In this document: positions 47,642 to 60,189 of the stretch, one piece after another
Layout: each line of letters opens with the position of its first letter
How positions within the stretch are numbered: position 1 is the stretch's first letter
Assembly: GCA_015039465.1 (NCBI GenBank)
Contig: MU130698.1
Coordinates: 405,927 to 469,926, forward strand
Direction: 5' to 3'
Length of the DNA stretch: 64,000 nucleotides
From: Phlegmacium glaucopus
Lineage: Eukaryota > Basidiomycota > Agaricomycetes > Agaricales > Cortinariaceae
Translations under genes and position numbers: made by a program
Notes under the pieces: model-generated
Database searches by the model: none
What the model was told of the DNA's origin: nothing
What the model saw: only the letters and a program-made list of their open reading frames with translations

Positions 47642-48517
47642 TCGACAGCTCTGAGCTGAGCTGGTGGCAACACTATATATATTGGAAGGTCGGTTGAGTA
47701 CATTCAAGAATGCTCTTCATCCAATAATTATTGAGATTTGAAGTGAGTTCCCACTGCACCATTTGTAGGTATTCTATTTAACCCTTAGTATGTATGTAAC
47801 CCATGGAGTGGACTTGTTGGACAATGCATTGAATACATCTTTTTTTCTTGCAGATGAGGCAAAAAATGAGGTTTTGACAGTGGAATTTTTTTTTGGTTCA
47901 CATTGGAGCGGCTGACTGCATAGTGTACTTACAGGGTTTTGCATTATATAATGAACACTCGTTTTTTTTTGTGGTGATCACATGTGACATTTCCCACAGC
48001 CAAACAAAGCTGATCTTATCAACTGATTAATCTGGCTCAACCTCAACAAACTCACTCACCTTCCAGACACATTCTATCCTCTCGTAAACTCAGAAATATG
48101 TTCCTATAGCAGTCCACCACATATACTGCTACTTTCACCATTTTTTTGCCTGTTGGACCCTATGCAACATCACCCATGATATCAAGACCACATGTCTGCC
48201 TCATTTCTCATCCTGAACCTTTGGATCAATATCATTACATGTATTGTTCATTAGCATCCGAGTTAGCTAGATATTAAGAACACATTGTGCATGTGAAAAC
48301 CCCAAAATTTTGCTTGCTCTTGGTGTTGAATATTTTCGAGCATCTGAACAGCTCTTCCTGATTAGGAATGATTAGTAAGCACAATAGGATATGAGTAGTA
48401 GCAGTACTGTACCGTTTTACTCACTTGTTTGCAAGGTGCTTGACCTGCGCTGGCCAAACGTGAATTGTATTATCAACTACTTCATTACTGAGTCTGATAA
48501 ATTCCAACACTTGGTAT
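47642..48517. other. No gene seen
   Basis: AT-rich sequence with long T runs (near 47887-47896 and 47962-47970). No recognisable coding or terminal repeats. Confidence 0.35.
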
Positions 48518-49122
48518 TATTGATGTCAAAGTTCAGTTCAGTTCAGTTTAGCAGCATTTTTTGCTGAACTGAGAACTGAACTGACTAAGTTTTTTCTGAA
48601 CTGAACTGAACTGTTAAAGAACCGGTTTGAACTGAACTGAACTGAAGAACTGTTGTAAATTCTATATTTTACTTATTATTGGAAATTTTATGGTCCAAGG
48701 ACCATCCTTAGGCCTTAGGCACTTAATTTCTACTCATGTATGATCTCAGGACCCCTTGAGAATATATAACACCACTGATTTGTATTTATGTTCCAAAAGG
48801 AATAATGCTAATATATAACATAATCACATCATATACCAAGTCTGGCCATTATCTCCTTGCTCAATCATTGTTTTACTCCCAAAAGGACTTCCAAATCATT
48901 TGTACATCACTAAAGAACTAATTTCCAGGAAACATAAATCAATATATAGCAATTTCTCATCCTTCCAGGACCTATCAGTTCAGCAGTTCAGTTCAGTTCA
49001 AACTGGATGAACTGCCAATTCTCCAGATGCCTGAACTGAACTGAACTGAACTTTTCAGTTCAGTTCAGTTCAGTCAGTTCAGGTTCAGTGAGACAGTTCA
49101 GAACTGAACTTTGGCATCACTA
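48518..49122. mobile_element. hAT-type MITE, copy 2 (TTCAG-array family)
   Basis: 605 bp, nearly identical to 545-1154 over the full length. The left end has drifted (TATTGATGTCAAAG) while the right end is intact (CTTTGGCATCACTA). The flanking 8-mers do not match (CTTGGTAT / ATTCCGAG), unlike copy 1. Immediately right, CCGAGTTCTCA...TGAGAACTCGG (49126-49151) forms an 11-bp palindrome. Confidence 0.85.
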
Positions 49123-49151
49123 ATTCCGAGTTCTCAGTATTGAGAACTCGG

Positions 49152-50282
49152 TCTTATATAAGCTCAACCCTGGCAAAAAAAAGTGAACAGCGAGTCAGCA
49201 TCTATTTGTGCAGTGATTGCTGGTCGGAGTCTCAAACCACACATCAGTGGTTCCAGGTTTGGACCATATACTCCACCATAGCAACAGTCTCTAAAAATAT
49301 ACCATTCACTGAGAAACATAACATAGCATACTTCTGTACTGTTCCACACTGTTGTGTACCTTAAGGCTGATTGTTTATACTGCTCAGTACCTCAAGGTTA
49401 ATTGTTCATACTGTTCAGTATCTTAAGGCCTGTCATTCATATCACATATTAGTTCAGTTTGCATTTGTATTACTACTAGTATTACTATTACTACATACTA
49501 GCCAAAATCATATAATAATATGATTAACAAGTGAAATTCATGATTATCCAAAACATGAATAAGATTTATTATGTAAACTAACAGATACAAAATATGCAAG
49601 AGTAAGTAAAACAATTATCTATTCTTGTAATGTCTTCATGAAAATCTGCATGCCATGGAGACATTGTTATTACTAATCAGAGCATGTGAGTAGGTCACGT
49701 GTTGGTTGAACTTTTGTCGACATTAATTTTTTTTTGCTCCACCCACAACCAGTTCTCCCCCAATCCTCGATGCACTGCTCTAGCTACCGCTAAGGTGAGT
49801 AACTCTCTGCTCACAAGTACCCTGCTCACCTGAAATCTTATCTGCTAGGCCTATCCTATGCTCAGATTGTGAGCCAAATCAGCCAATAGTGCCTGTCATT
49901 GTCATTGTCAACAACAACAATGATAGGCATTAAGGTAAGTTTTTATTTAAAAGAATTATATTTAATGCTTGCTGATGAGTGTCCACCAGCCACATCATGT
50001 TGTTATATGCCCACCACCCCTTGTTCTCGCTGCCATGTCACCCCTATGCCCAAACTTTTGAGCTGGGATGCTCTTTGCACAAATGTTGACCCCTAGCCCC
50101 TCATTCTCACATACCACAACTCCTGATCTCTCAATATCAACCCCCAGCCCCCCATTTTTGTGAATGACACCTCTGACCCCTCAATTTTGACAGAGGCATC
50201 ATATTTGTGAGTAACAACACTCAGCTATCAATTTTGGTACCTAATCCTTTGTATCTGCTATCATTACCCCTCTTGTTCAATC
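49152..50282. other. No gene seen
   Basis: Contains direct words such as 'CTTAAGG' / 'CTCAAGG..TTGTTCATACTG' repeated at 49361-49430 and C/T-rich sequence at 49740-50200. No coding region is supported. Confidence 0.35.
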
Positions 50283-50841
50283 TGTTAAGTTCGAGAACTC
50301 TATTCTGGAGTATTGGACGGAGTTTGATCAGAACGGAACCACAGAACGGGAAAGGACTATAGCCTCAGCGTATATGCTGTGCTACCCTAAACCTTCGTGT
50401 CCTAATTTCGGAGTAAGAACAGAACGGAGTGGAACCGGAAGTTGCAGTAACTTAGAGGAAGACTAGGAGGAGGAAACTATGTTGATATTCAAACTGAGGG
50501 AAAACATACAAGTTCGAGTACTTAAATAATAAAAGGAATTGCAACCGAAATATAAAGTATAAATATAAAGTGCTGCGTTCTGCTCCCATAAGGTCCTGCA
50601 TTCTTGGGGTGAATAATCCATGGCTGGTGTGCTGACTGATAGTGGGAACGTGATGACAAAGAAATAGTGGTAGTGGCAAAGAAGTGGTAATGGGTGCAGA
50701 GTATAGACGGAGGAACCAGAATGACACGGAGAAGTCTTGGAGTTGAACGTAGGAGGAGTAGTTCAGCACTGTACAGAGTACGGACTACCGGAGATAACTC
50801 CGATGGAGCTGGACCGGAGTAACATATGATGGAATGTAACA
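50283..50841 (-). mobile_element. Solo LTR, family 1, copy 2
   Basis: 559 bp, homologous to 1344-1923 on the opposite strand (plus strand reads TGTTAAGTTCG...GGAATGTAACA). The perfect 5-bp target duplication CAATC lies at 50278-50282 and 50842-50846. No internal region. Confidence 0.9.
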
Positions 50842-51829
50842 CAATCCCAGGCTCTTGTTTTTGAAACAGTGACCCCTCACCCTTTGTTTTTGATAACACC
50901 AACCTCTCCGACCCCAATTTCACCCCCCATCCCCTTGTTTTTGATGTAGATCATGATATATTTGTGTACATAATATATGTAATACATGATTTTCACTTAT
51001 TACTGGTTTGGATGAAAGGTAGAACATCTGTGCAGCTATTGAGAGAAATCTACACCCATCTGTACCATTCTGTACTGTCTCACCGTAAGTCTATAGTGTT
51101 CTGTACTGCCCTACTGAAGATATATACCAGTATATAATTAACAGTGTCTGTTATAAACTGAGGGACCCATGCTACAGCAGTACAGCAGTATGTACCAGTA
51201 TGTACTGGTACATACCAAAACCTGGAACTACTGATGCAAAACCAAATCCTCGAACTAGGAATAAGTGTTTGAAAGTAAGCCTATGAGTCTCCAGCATACC
51301 GCTTGTGCCATGCCAGTATATAGTTTATCTCAGATTGATCTAGACTTACAATCACCATTCAGCACATCAGCAAAACCCCAGCTGTCTGGCTCATCTGGCG
51401 CCAGACACGCCAGATGGTACCAGACTGCCATATCTGGTATGGCGACATAATGACGCTCCCGATGCCATAACAGTTTCATGCCCCAGAACTGGATTCGGAT
51501 GGCGGAAACTTTTCTGGCAACATAAATAATTTCTGATTCAGTTATGACTGAGATGTAATTATATGTATCATAAGTTTCCATTCTGTCAGTTCATATCAGG
51601 AATCTAACTTTTGTGACAGTTTTTCGGACAGTTTAGGGGACAGTTTTCATTGTTAACGGGCTAGGGAACGCAGGAGAGATACATATCATGACAGGTATAG
51701 ACTGTATAGTATTGGATGAGGACATGAGCATGTGCTGAGATGAGTCGAGTTCCATTCATGAGTCCTATCAGCATCAGAGTCAGAGACTGAGAAGTTCCAT
51801 GACATACCTATTAACCAGCCTACTGAACG
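50842..51829. other. No gene seen; GTACAGT/TGTACC-rich stretch
   Basis: 51055-51230 is dense in 'TGTACC', 'GTACTG' and 'TATATACCAGTATA' words, including the palindrome 'GTACCAGTATGTACTGGTAC' at 51193-51212. No gene. Confidence 0.35.
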
Positions 51830-54417
51830 CTACACAGCTTCATCCTCTGGCTCAGACGATAGCTGCACGAGGTCTTCGGGATCTTCCATTTCACTATCAT
51901 CAGCAGTCATGTTGACCTCAACTGACCCAATAACCGATAACAAGGCCTCGTGGATCTCACCCCACACCCGTTTTGACAGGGTGGAAACAACTTTATAGTG
52001 TGCTGCAGTCCGAACAGCCCATGGTTTACGGACAAAGCTATTCTTGATGTCCTTGGTGGGCGCATCACCAGTTTGCCATAACTTGAGCGCTCACTCATGC
52101 TTAAGTAAAAAAATTGACAGTCAGAAATAGTAAAATATAAGAATGACTCATTTGGACACATCACTGCACCCGCTCCATAGCCATAAAAGTCGTCAGTTTT
52201 CATGATAACCTGTTGGTGAGCTGCATACACTTCCATCAATGCGGAGGTCTTTACTCTCCCCCACACATTCTGAGCGGGTCCGAGCAGGTCCAAGCAAATT
52301 CCGAGCAGAATCTGAGTGGATCCAACCATATTCTGACCAATTTTATATTAAATTCATTATAACTACCAAGGATCAATATACTGCCCTAACCTCTTAAATA
52401 AACCTTAATCCTAACCCTAAATAGACTCTAACAAAACCTTAACCTAACCCTAAATGACATCAGAACTTGGTCGGAATTTGGTTGGAATTTACTTGGAATT
52501 TACTCGGATTGCTCGGACCTGCTTGGACCTGCTCGGAATGTGTGGGGGAGGGTAAAGTACTGATCAATGCAGCAGAGCGGTATGCTCCAGACTAATAGCC
52601 CATGGATTAGCTATGTGTTTTGGAATAAATTAATACCTTTACCTTGGTTACTGGATCATGGTAGATGTAAGATAGCCCCTTCAGTTCCTTCTTGACATAT
52701 TCCTTGTGTTGATTCTTTGAGTTCTTGAATGGTTTGGTGGCAAAATTTTTTGTGAGACGCAGGAGAGCGTGCTTGCCAATGGCACTTCTCCAGTTCCGGA
52801 TCGCTGAACTTGCCTGGAAGTGATGACAATAATTATATCAGTAATAACCACTGAATGCAATATATCTTCCAACTTACCACAGCCTGGACGGCATCATCAG
52901 CAGGTATCTCTGGAAATTCTTCATTCCAGTTGTCTTCAACAATATCCTTGAGATCGGGATGAGAATTCACAGTGAAGGGCTCCTTGAGCATCCCAGCCCA
53001 ATCAATAATGGCAGGAAGGACTGCATCGCGCCAAGTTGCAAGGTCACGAGTGGGGTTGTCGAATGGGAGGTGGCCGTTTTTGTAGCATGGCTTGGCTGGA
53101 CAATGCATGGAGACTTGATGCTTTACAGCAGAAATTTCTGCCGTCTTCAGCTTGATGCCCATCTAAATACATGTGAGGAAGGTTTTGAGTGATTTCAATT
53201 AACTCTGACTTACACTCTTTGTTCCATGTTTGTGGTATTTCATCACTTCTGCCAAAGCTTCTTTGACTTTACTCTTCCTCACAGCTGCAAGAACCTCCTC
53301 ATCTTTGTCTGCGTCTATCTCCCCACCATGATCACTATCCAGATCATTGCCATCACTTCCTGGGCTTGGACGCTGATCTCGACCACCTGTGCTCAATTTT
53401 TCAGGAGCCTGAGGATGAGCACTGGCAGTGCTGGATGTTGCGGGGGTGGTAGGTGGCGGTTGGAACGGAGAAGGGACTTGAGCCCTTTGCTTCCAATTGC
53501 CACATAACCCCCCTAATTCTGTGGCTTTCCCATTCAATCTGACAAAGAAGTCGCTTTTGTCAGCCAGGAGTACAACATGAGACGACACAACACTGCCACT
53601 CCCACCCAAACTTGGACATACTTCAGTTTCTTTCTTTGTTCATCTTTCTCCCTATCCAGTAACCGTGGGTCTAGGTGAGCATAAACTATTGGAGCGACTT
53701 GGCAATGTGCTTGAACCTCGGCTTGGAGCTTCCCTTTTTCCTGGATGTTCAAAAAGGTCAGCTCCTTCTGGCAGTCTGTTAAACTAATGGAACAACACTT
53801 ACCTTTTTCTTTTTCTCCCACCGTTTTTGTGTTTCCCTGTTCGGCTGGACCATTGAGTCCTCAGACACATCACCACCACTGGCACCTTCTTCTTTGTCAT
53901 CTTTATGATCAGCAGGTTTGTACACATTGTCATCTTCATCTTCAGAAATACCAAGACGAGCTCCATCTGAATTGGTGTGAACCATTGATTCAGGTGGGAG
54001 CTGCACTGGGGGATCAATATACATCTCATCCCAGTCAGTTTCCAGCTCATTGACCTCCTCCTGATTAACGATGGGCTCAATCTTGGCCACTTTCTTCTTT
54101 TGAAGTTGTTCCTGGTACATTTTCATTGTTTTGAGATCTGGGTGCTCTGAAAGTGACTGATGTTCTTTTTGTGAACCTTGCACAGCATCCTCAAGAGAGG
54201 CAATCCGTTGAGCACTTAGCTTCTGCTTTTCCTCAGCGTCGAGGAATTTCTGCCTTTTCTGAGTTTCCATGGCAACTTTTTTGGCAAGTTCAGCCTCCTT
54301 TTTCTCTTTGGCTGCTTGCTGAATCTCGGCTCTCGTTCTTTTAGGTGGTTTTGGATTCTCGGTGGGATGATCGTGTGGGTATGTAGTCTTGTGCTTGGCC
54401 AAGGCACACTCATCCAA
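51830..54417 (-). CDS. TE-associated basidiomycete hypothetical protein
   Basis: A multi-exon minus-strand gene with its stop at 51832-51830. The N-terminal exon (54417-53779) is a long charged coiled-coil-like region (PKRTRAEIQQAAKEKKEAEL, ETQKRQKFLDAEEKQKLSAQ). It continues through a Pro/Ser/Asp-rich segment (53600-53220), a globular part (HLPFDNPTRDLATWRDAVLP, IIDWAGMLKEPFTVNSHPDL, IRNWRSAIGKHALLRL) and ends VQLSSEPEDEAV. The 5' end is unresolved. It is divergent to the Plavaka transposase, 190 bp away, and similar proteins recur near basidiomycete transposons as I recall. An intron near 52250-52560 carries a MITE. Function unknown. Confidence 0.5.
52250..52556. mobile_element. MITE with CTCCCCCACACATTC ends
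   Basis: CTTTACTCTCCCCCACACATTCTGAGC (about 52249 on) is mirrored by GAATGTGTGGGGGAGGGTAAAG (to about 52556). Subterminal words 'GGTCCGAGCAGG' / 'CCTGCTCGG' repeat on both sides. It interrupts the minus-strand gene between ALMEVYAAHQ and the preceding exon. 'ATCAATGC' occurs on both sides but not flush with the ends, so the target duplication is unresolved. Confidence 0.65.
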
Positions 54418-56225
54418 CTATGTTTCAGACATACCATGCAAGTTGCAAGTTACGAGTCTACGTGGGATGAGAGAAAGGACTAATGGCAAACATTGGCGTT
54501 GTGGTTCATATTTTTGTTGATCATGTTGGTGAGTCATGTGGTTCAGTTAATTGATCCTCCTAACTTAAAGGCACAGTTCTCTCCTTAGTACCCGTATTTT
54601 CTCCCAATGCTACGAGGTTCTCAATGCAGAGGCTTCCAGATTTTGTCCTGTCCATTCAAAGCATGCCCAAGAACCTTTCACAGTGAATCTGGACGCACAA
54701 ATCATGTCCGTTCTGTTCACCCAAGGGACAATAGGCATCAGGTTGTCGTGCCTGGCATTCAAGTCCCACCATCACCAACTCACTCATCACCCCAGCGGCC
54801 TGACAACAACTCGGATCTGTTTGTGGAGGGATCTTCAGGACAATTTCCAAGTCCAGAACCGCCTCATGCAGCACCCAAACAAAAAACCTATCATCCTTTT
54901 CTTAATGGTGGGTTTCTTCAGGTTCTCTTATTCTCTTTTACTAACTCTATCTTTTTTAATCCAGGACGCCCCTGCAACAAAAATGGTCATTTTCTTCCAA
55001 TGGGAACTCCACCACCCCCTCGCCCTACCGCTGCTCCTGGGGACTGGAAGCCTTTCGACAATGAGGTTCAGTTCAAAGTCGCTGATTTCCTTTACCACCA
55101 GGAAGAGATGTCGCAGGGAAACATCAACTATCTCCTCAAACTATGGGCGTTATCACTCCTCAAACACGGTAGCGTTGCACCTTTCAACACCTATAAACAT
55201 ATTTATGATAGGATTGATGCTATTGAAGAAGGTAAGCCATGTTTTTCCTTGATGACATCTTACATCTCTGTACTTACAAAATTGAACTTGAAAAGGTGAC
55301 GCTCCCTGGAAGTGCTTCAAGACCTCTGTTGATGACTCGGAGGTTGATGACACTACACCCAATTGGAAAAAACAAGAGTACGACATCTGGTATCACAATC
55401 CAGAGGTAGTTGTTCGCAACATGCTCCCAAACCCAGACTTTCACAAAGAGTTTGATGCTGCACCATACGTGGAGCTGGACAAGTATGGTACTCGTCAACG
55501 CTCAGACTTCATGTCAGCAGATTTTGCCTGGCGCCAATGTGTATGTTGAATCTATTTTTCTATTGTCAAAATTGATGTATTTGTTACTAGGATATAATTT
55601 ATGAAGAAAACCAAGCCGATAACGATGGCAGTATGTTTGTTCCTATTATCCTCGGCAGCGACAAGACTACTGTCACAGTTGGTATGGGTGACATTGAATA
55701 CCACCCCTTATACCTCTCAATTGGGAATGTATGGAACCCTGTTCGACGTGCACACCGCAATGCGGTCATCCCAATTGGCTTTCTTGCCATTCTGAAAAGT
55801 TTGTGGTCCCATATCTGCAGAGCGCTTTAACAAACTTACCTGCCCTATAGGTGACCGTAAATAGGATAAGGACCCCACCTTCCAAAAGTTCAAGCCATGT
55901 CAACCCCAGCAGTGTACCGCTGTCCTGATGGCCATTTTCACCGTGTCATCTTTGGATTAGGCCCTTTTATCGCAGATTATCCAGAACAGATTATGCTGGC
56001 AGGTGTTAAACAGGGCTGCTGTCCTCGGTATGTTTTTATATATTTCACAGTCATTTCTGTCTATTAATACCAACTTAGCTGCACTGCATTACCTACAGAT
56101 ATTGATGGTGCGGCGTCTGTACAAAGAAACGAGTTGACAGACGCCCTTCTTGAAGAATTTGACTCAACAACATTGTGGGACGAGTATGGTGTTGACACAG
56201 AGATCATACCCTTTACACACAATGA

Positions 56226-57476
56226 TAGGACTGAAGAATGAATACCTATGGATTATTCATTTTTCATAATATTATTCTTCAATTGAATCAACAAGATCAA
56301 TAAACCAACCATGAATTAATCTACAAATTGATAGTGTAAGGGTCAAAAGTGTTGACTACACTTGTTGATTAAACTGGAAATTGCAAAGTTTTGAATGTTA
56401 AATCAGCAGATAACTATGATCTGAATTGATCTATTTATCATACTGTAAAATAACACTACAAAAAGTTCAGATTATAACCATACAAAAATCCATAATGGTC
56501 AAATGAACAACTTGCAATCTAAAGTAACTATCAAGTCTACAACTGTGAAGAAATTTGTCATACAAGTCCTAGGACGATATCAGTAAACATCAATAAAGTT
56601 CCTGAAACAGTGAAACACTTTGTGACATTTTGTGACATTTGTGACATTTATGATGTCATGAGACATATGATATCATAAAACAAGGCATGACATCAAAACA
56701 AGGCATGATATCATAACATAGACATGACATCACAGACTCTTACCTAATTTTGTTTCTCATTTATGTATATAAGTAACTAGAAAGCACCAGTAACATTAGT
56801 GAATTTGCACTCATTCTTTCTTTCCCAAATTTCACCACTGTGAATTGGCACAAGTTAGAAAGAACTTACAAGTGGACTTGCTTTCCTTCACTCAGTTCAA
56901 AGGGTATTAAATCCTAAAGGGACTTACCTTTGTTCTGTTTAAACCAAGAATATTAAATCCTATAGGGACTTGTCTTGGAAGCAAGGATATTAAATCCTTT
57001 GTCAGAGTCTGAGGAGAAATCCTTGTACTATAAAGCTGTTTCATAGTCTGCCTGTGGGACTTTAAATCATTTGTTTTTGGAACTGTTCATAGAATATTAA
57101 ATCCTTAAGGGACTTGTCTGTGTTCATCCAAATTGGGTTATCATATAAACAAAGACTATTGAACCCCAAACAAGGGAATTATCTTTGTCTATCAAATCAC
57201 ACTTTCATATAGTCTGAAAAATTGGACTTTAAACACTGGTCAGATTAGGAAAGAAGAGAGAAAAGAAAAGAGACAGATTGGAAAAGATAGTCCAAAAAGA
57301 ATTGGACTTTAAAACCTGTATTTGGAAGTTTTATTCAAGAGTATACTGGTTATACTTTCAAGGAAACCCCACTTGCTTAATACAGAAATTTGTTATTGGT
57401 TGCTGGTTGTTGGACTTGTTTTGAACATTTCCTTAAACAGTAATCTTAGAACTACAAATTTAAAAATCATATCAGC
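56226..57476. mobile_element. Insertion 1 in the Plavaka gene, LTR-like
   Basis: Coding sequence breaks after IIPFTHND and resumes at PRADIHEL. The inserted 1.25 kb starts TGATAGG and ends ATATCA. It has a TATATAAGTA box (56767-56776) and at least four spaced copies of 'ATTAAATCCT..AGGGACTT' (56905-57115). No clear target duplication. A solo LTR of an unidentified family is the best guess. Confidence 0.5.
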
Positions 57477-57909
57477 GACTTCCCTCGTGCCGACATCCAT
57501 GAACTAATATCATCAGATTTACTCCATCAAGCTATCCAGGGGATGTTTAAGGATCACTTGGTAGAATAGGTTGGGGCGTACCTTGAGATAACATATGAGA
57601 AAGCAGAAGCTGATCATATCATGGATGAAATTGACCAAAGGTATGTCTACTAAGTTACTCTGTATCTTTTTTTTTTGCTCGTTTCTGAGGTCATAACTCA
57701 GGCTCGCAGCTACGCCAGCATTTCCTGAGCTCCAGCGATTTAAGCAAGGTCGTTGCTTCAAGCAGTGGACAGGAGACGACTCAAAAGCTCTCATGAAGGT
57801 ATGTATTGTGGCATTTGTGATTGATAATCTCACTAATATTGCAATTACAAGGTGTACTTACCAGCCATTCACGGTCTCATGCATCCAGATGTGGTCAAAT
57901 GTGTCTCCG

Positions 57910-59386
57910 CTGATGAACATGCTGGTTCCCTGCCTTCATTTTTCGCATTTTTGGCAGCGATGTCGCCCTATGTTGCCCCTAACACCGACTATTTGCTATT
58001 TTATCACATAGATAAGTCTCTGGCTATTCGGTCGTTGCCCCCTCTGTCCCAGAAGCTTCCTAAACGCCTTGGCTATATTTTGCTTGTATTATCGCCCCCT
58101 TTTCCAGCAGTACCTGGACGACATTATGTGTTCTGCCTCCCTTTCACTCCCTTTCACCATTGGTCACATGTCTAGTCACACTTTTTCCATATTTGGTAAC
58201 ACTCACTTGTCTAGGAGTCGTAGGCACGTCCACTGCCCAGGCCGACATCCTCTTACACTACACTGAATCATTCTATGTTAAATTGTCATTGTTACCCTAC
58301 CAGCCATTCCTATCCAGCAACAATCATTGGATCGAGAAGTCCCTTAACACCATTGGGTATTTTAGGTTGCTGATCATTTATATTCTGTTATTTCTCTTCT
58401 GTTCCATCAAACACTTTGTTCCCTTTATTTTTGATACATTTACCATCACTCCTTGATCGCCTCTCTATACCACATGTCTCCTGCCGGTCCTCGGAGCAAC
58501 AACCGGTCCTCTTTCATTTATCTTCCACTATCCCTGATGTTTTGCCTCCCCATTTTGCCTAGTCCCTCCTGGACTCCTGTTTCATCATTTTGATTTGTTT
58601 TATAGATACCCATGTGCAACTTAGCCATGTGATCTCCTTTACCTACTATAAAAACCTCCTGTAATTTAGTTACAAAGGGGAATAAGAAAGTATTTGCCTC
58701 TCTCCCCAGAGTAAGTCTTGTCATCATCTCTCTCATTGTTTGCCCTCGTTTCGTTGCGTTTTTACTGTGAATTGCCCATACAGCAATTATACTTTGTCAC
58801 TGCATCGCCCCTGCATTATTTCGTCGCTCTTTCATTACTTTGTCGCTGTTAGGGCAACTGCGAGGTTGACTTAGTCAAGCTAGCAGGGGATCCAAAGTTA
58901 ATAATATTTCAAAGGGATATCTACAAGTGACTCACCTAGCAGGGGATCCAAAGAGGAAAGGATGGGGATCCCTGCTAGGCTGTGGGGTATTTAAGTACTA
59001 ATATGGACATAACGGAGATATAAAATAAATAAAGGAATAATACAATAATAAGAACCGGAGGGTCGGAGTCGGATCGGAGTTATGGAGTATCAGAGTGAAC
59101 TAGTGACAGAAGCGGAGTTGGACAGAAGGACGGAGGTCGTCGGAAAGGCGGGATGTATGATTAAAAGGTTGAAATCAAGTGTCCCCTAACAGTCGCCACT
59201 TCATTACTTCGTCGCCCTTTCGTCATTACATCACTCCTCGTTTCACTCATCTCATATCTCGTCGCCCTACCTTAGTTGGAACTTTTCTGCATACACTTGA
59301 CTCAGTGTTTAGGCCACCGAAGCCCCGAGCCACATCACACCCTCAGTTGGTACAGCACCTAGCGTACTGACAGTGTATCACCACAT
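57910..59386. mobile_element. Insertion 2 in the Plavaka gene, itself carrying a solo LTR
   Basis: Coding breaks after HPDVVKCVSA and resumes at FLNFCYLAWRSDFDR. The inserted block starts TGATGAACATG and ends GTGTATCA. It is rich in 'GTCGC' and 'TTCATTAC' words. The solo LTR at 58857-59191 sits inside it, showing at least two successive insertions. Confidence 0.6.
58857..59191 (+). mobile_element. Solo LTR, family 2, copy 3
   Basis: 335 bp from TGTTAGGGCAACTGC to GTGTCCCCTAACA with the perfect 5-bp duplication GTCGC. Same family as 46237-46726 and 46876-47641, but shorter. Confidence 0.92.
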
Positions 59387-60189
59387 TCCTCAATTTCTGC
59401 TACCTGGCCTGGCGTTCCGACTTTGACCGCAATACCCTTGACACCCTCGACAATGCCCTACATCACTTCCATATGTATTGTGAAGTGTTTCAATCATTGG
59501 GTGTGCATGAGAATGGCTTCTCGCTACCACACCAGCATTCCCTTGTCCACTACCATGTCAACATCCAAGATTTTGGCACACCTAATGGACTGTGCTCATC
59601 AATTACAGAATCTCGCCACATCACAGCTGTCAAGAAACCGTGGAGACACTCAAGCCGCTTCAAAGCCCTGGGTCAAATGTTAATCACCAACCAACGTTTG
59701 GACAAGCTAGCGGTGGCACAAGCAGATTTCATTGCACATGAGATGCTGCCACCTAATTGAGGGCCACTGCCTGGAGCTACCGTGGATGCCAATGACGATA
59801 AAGGATGACCTATAGATGATGAGAAGGTCATGGCCAATGTCCAGCTGGCACAGATGAGAGGTATGCCTGCTGTTATTATCATTCCTCATGTTATACACTA
59901 ATATATTAAATAAGAACACAAATACCCATCAGACATCTATGAATTAGCCAGTTACATTGAGATGCCAACCTTTCCAGCCCTCCTCCATGCCTTCCTCAAT
60001 GACCAACTCTGTGAAAGTGAACTTGGAGATGTTGACTCTGACTCTGATGACGACCTCCTGCAAGGCATATCTCCCATATCAGTATACCACTCTGCTGTTG
60101 CCTTTTTATATGCTCCAAGCAATCCATCAGGTATCTGGGGCATGCATCGTGAATGGATTTGGTCCACCCCTTCCTGGCGCTATAAATCG

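Noticed and set aside
52383..52462. Telomere-like CCTAACCCTAAA words
   Set aside because: Only a few imperfect units inside a MITE; no true (CCCTAA)n array, so not a telomere or interstitial telomeric repeat.
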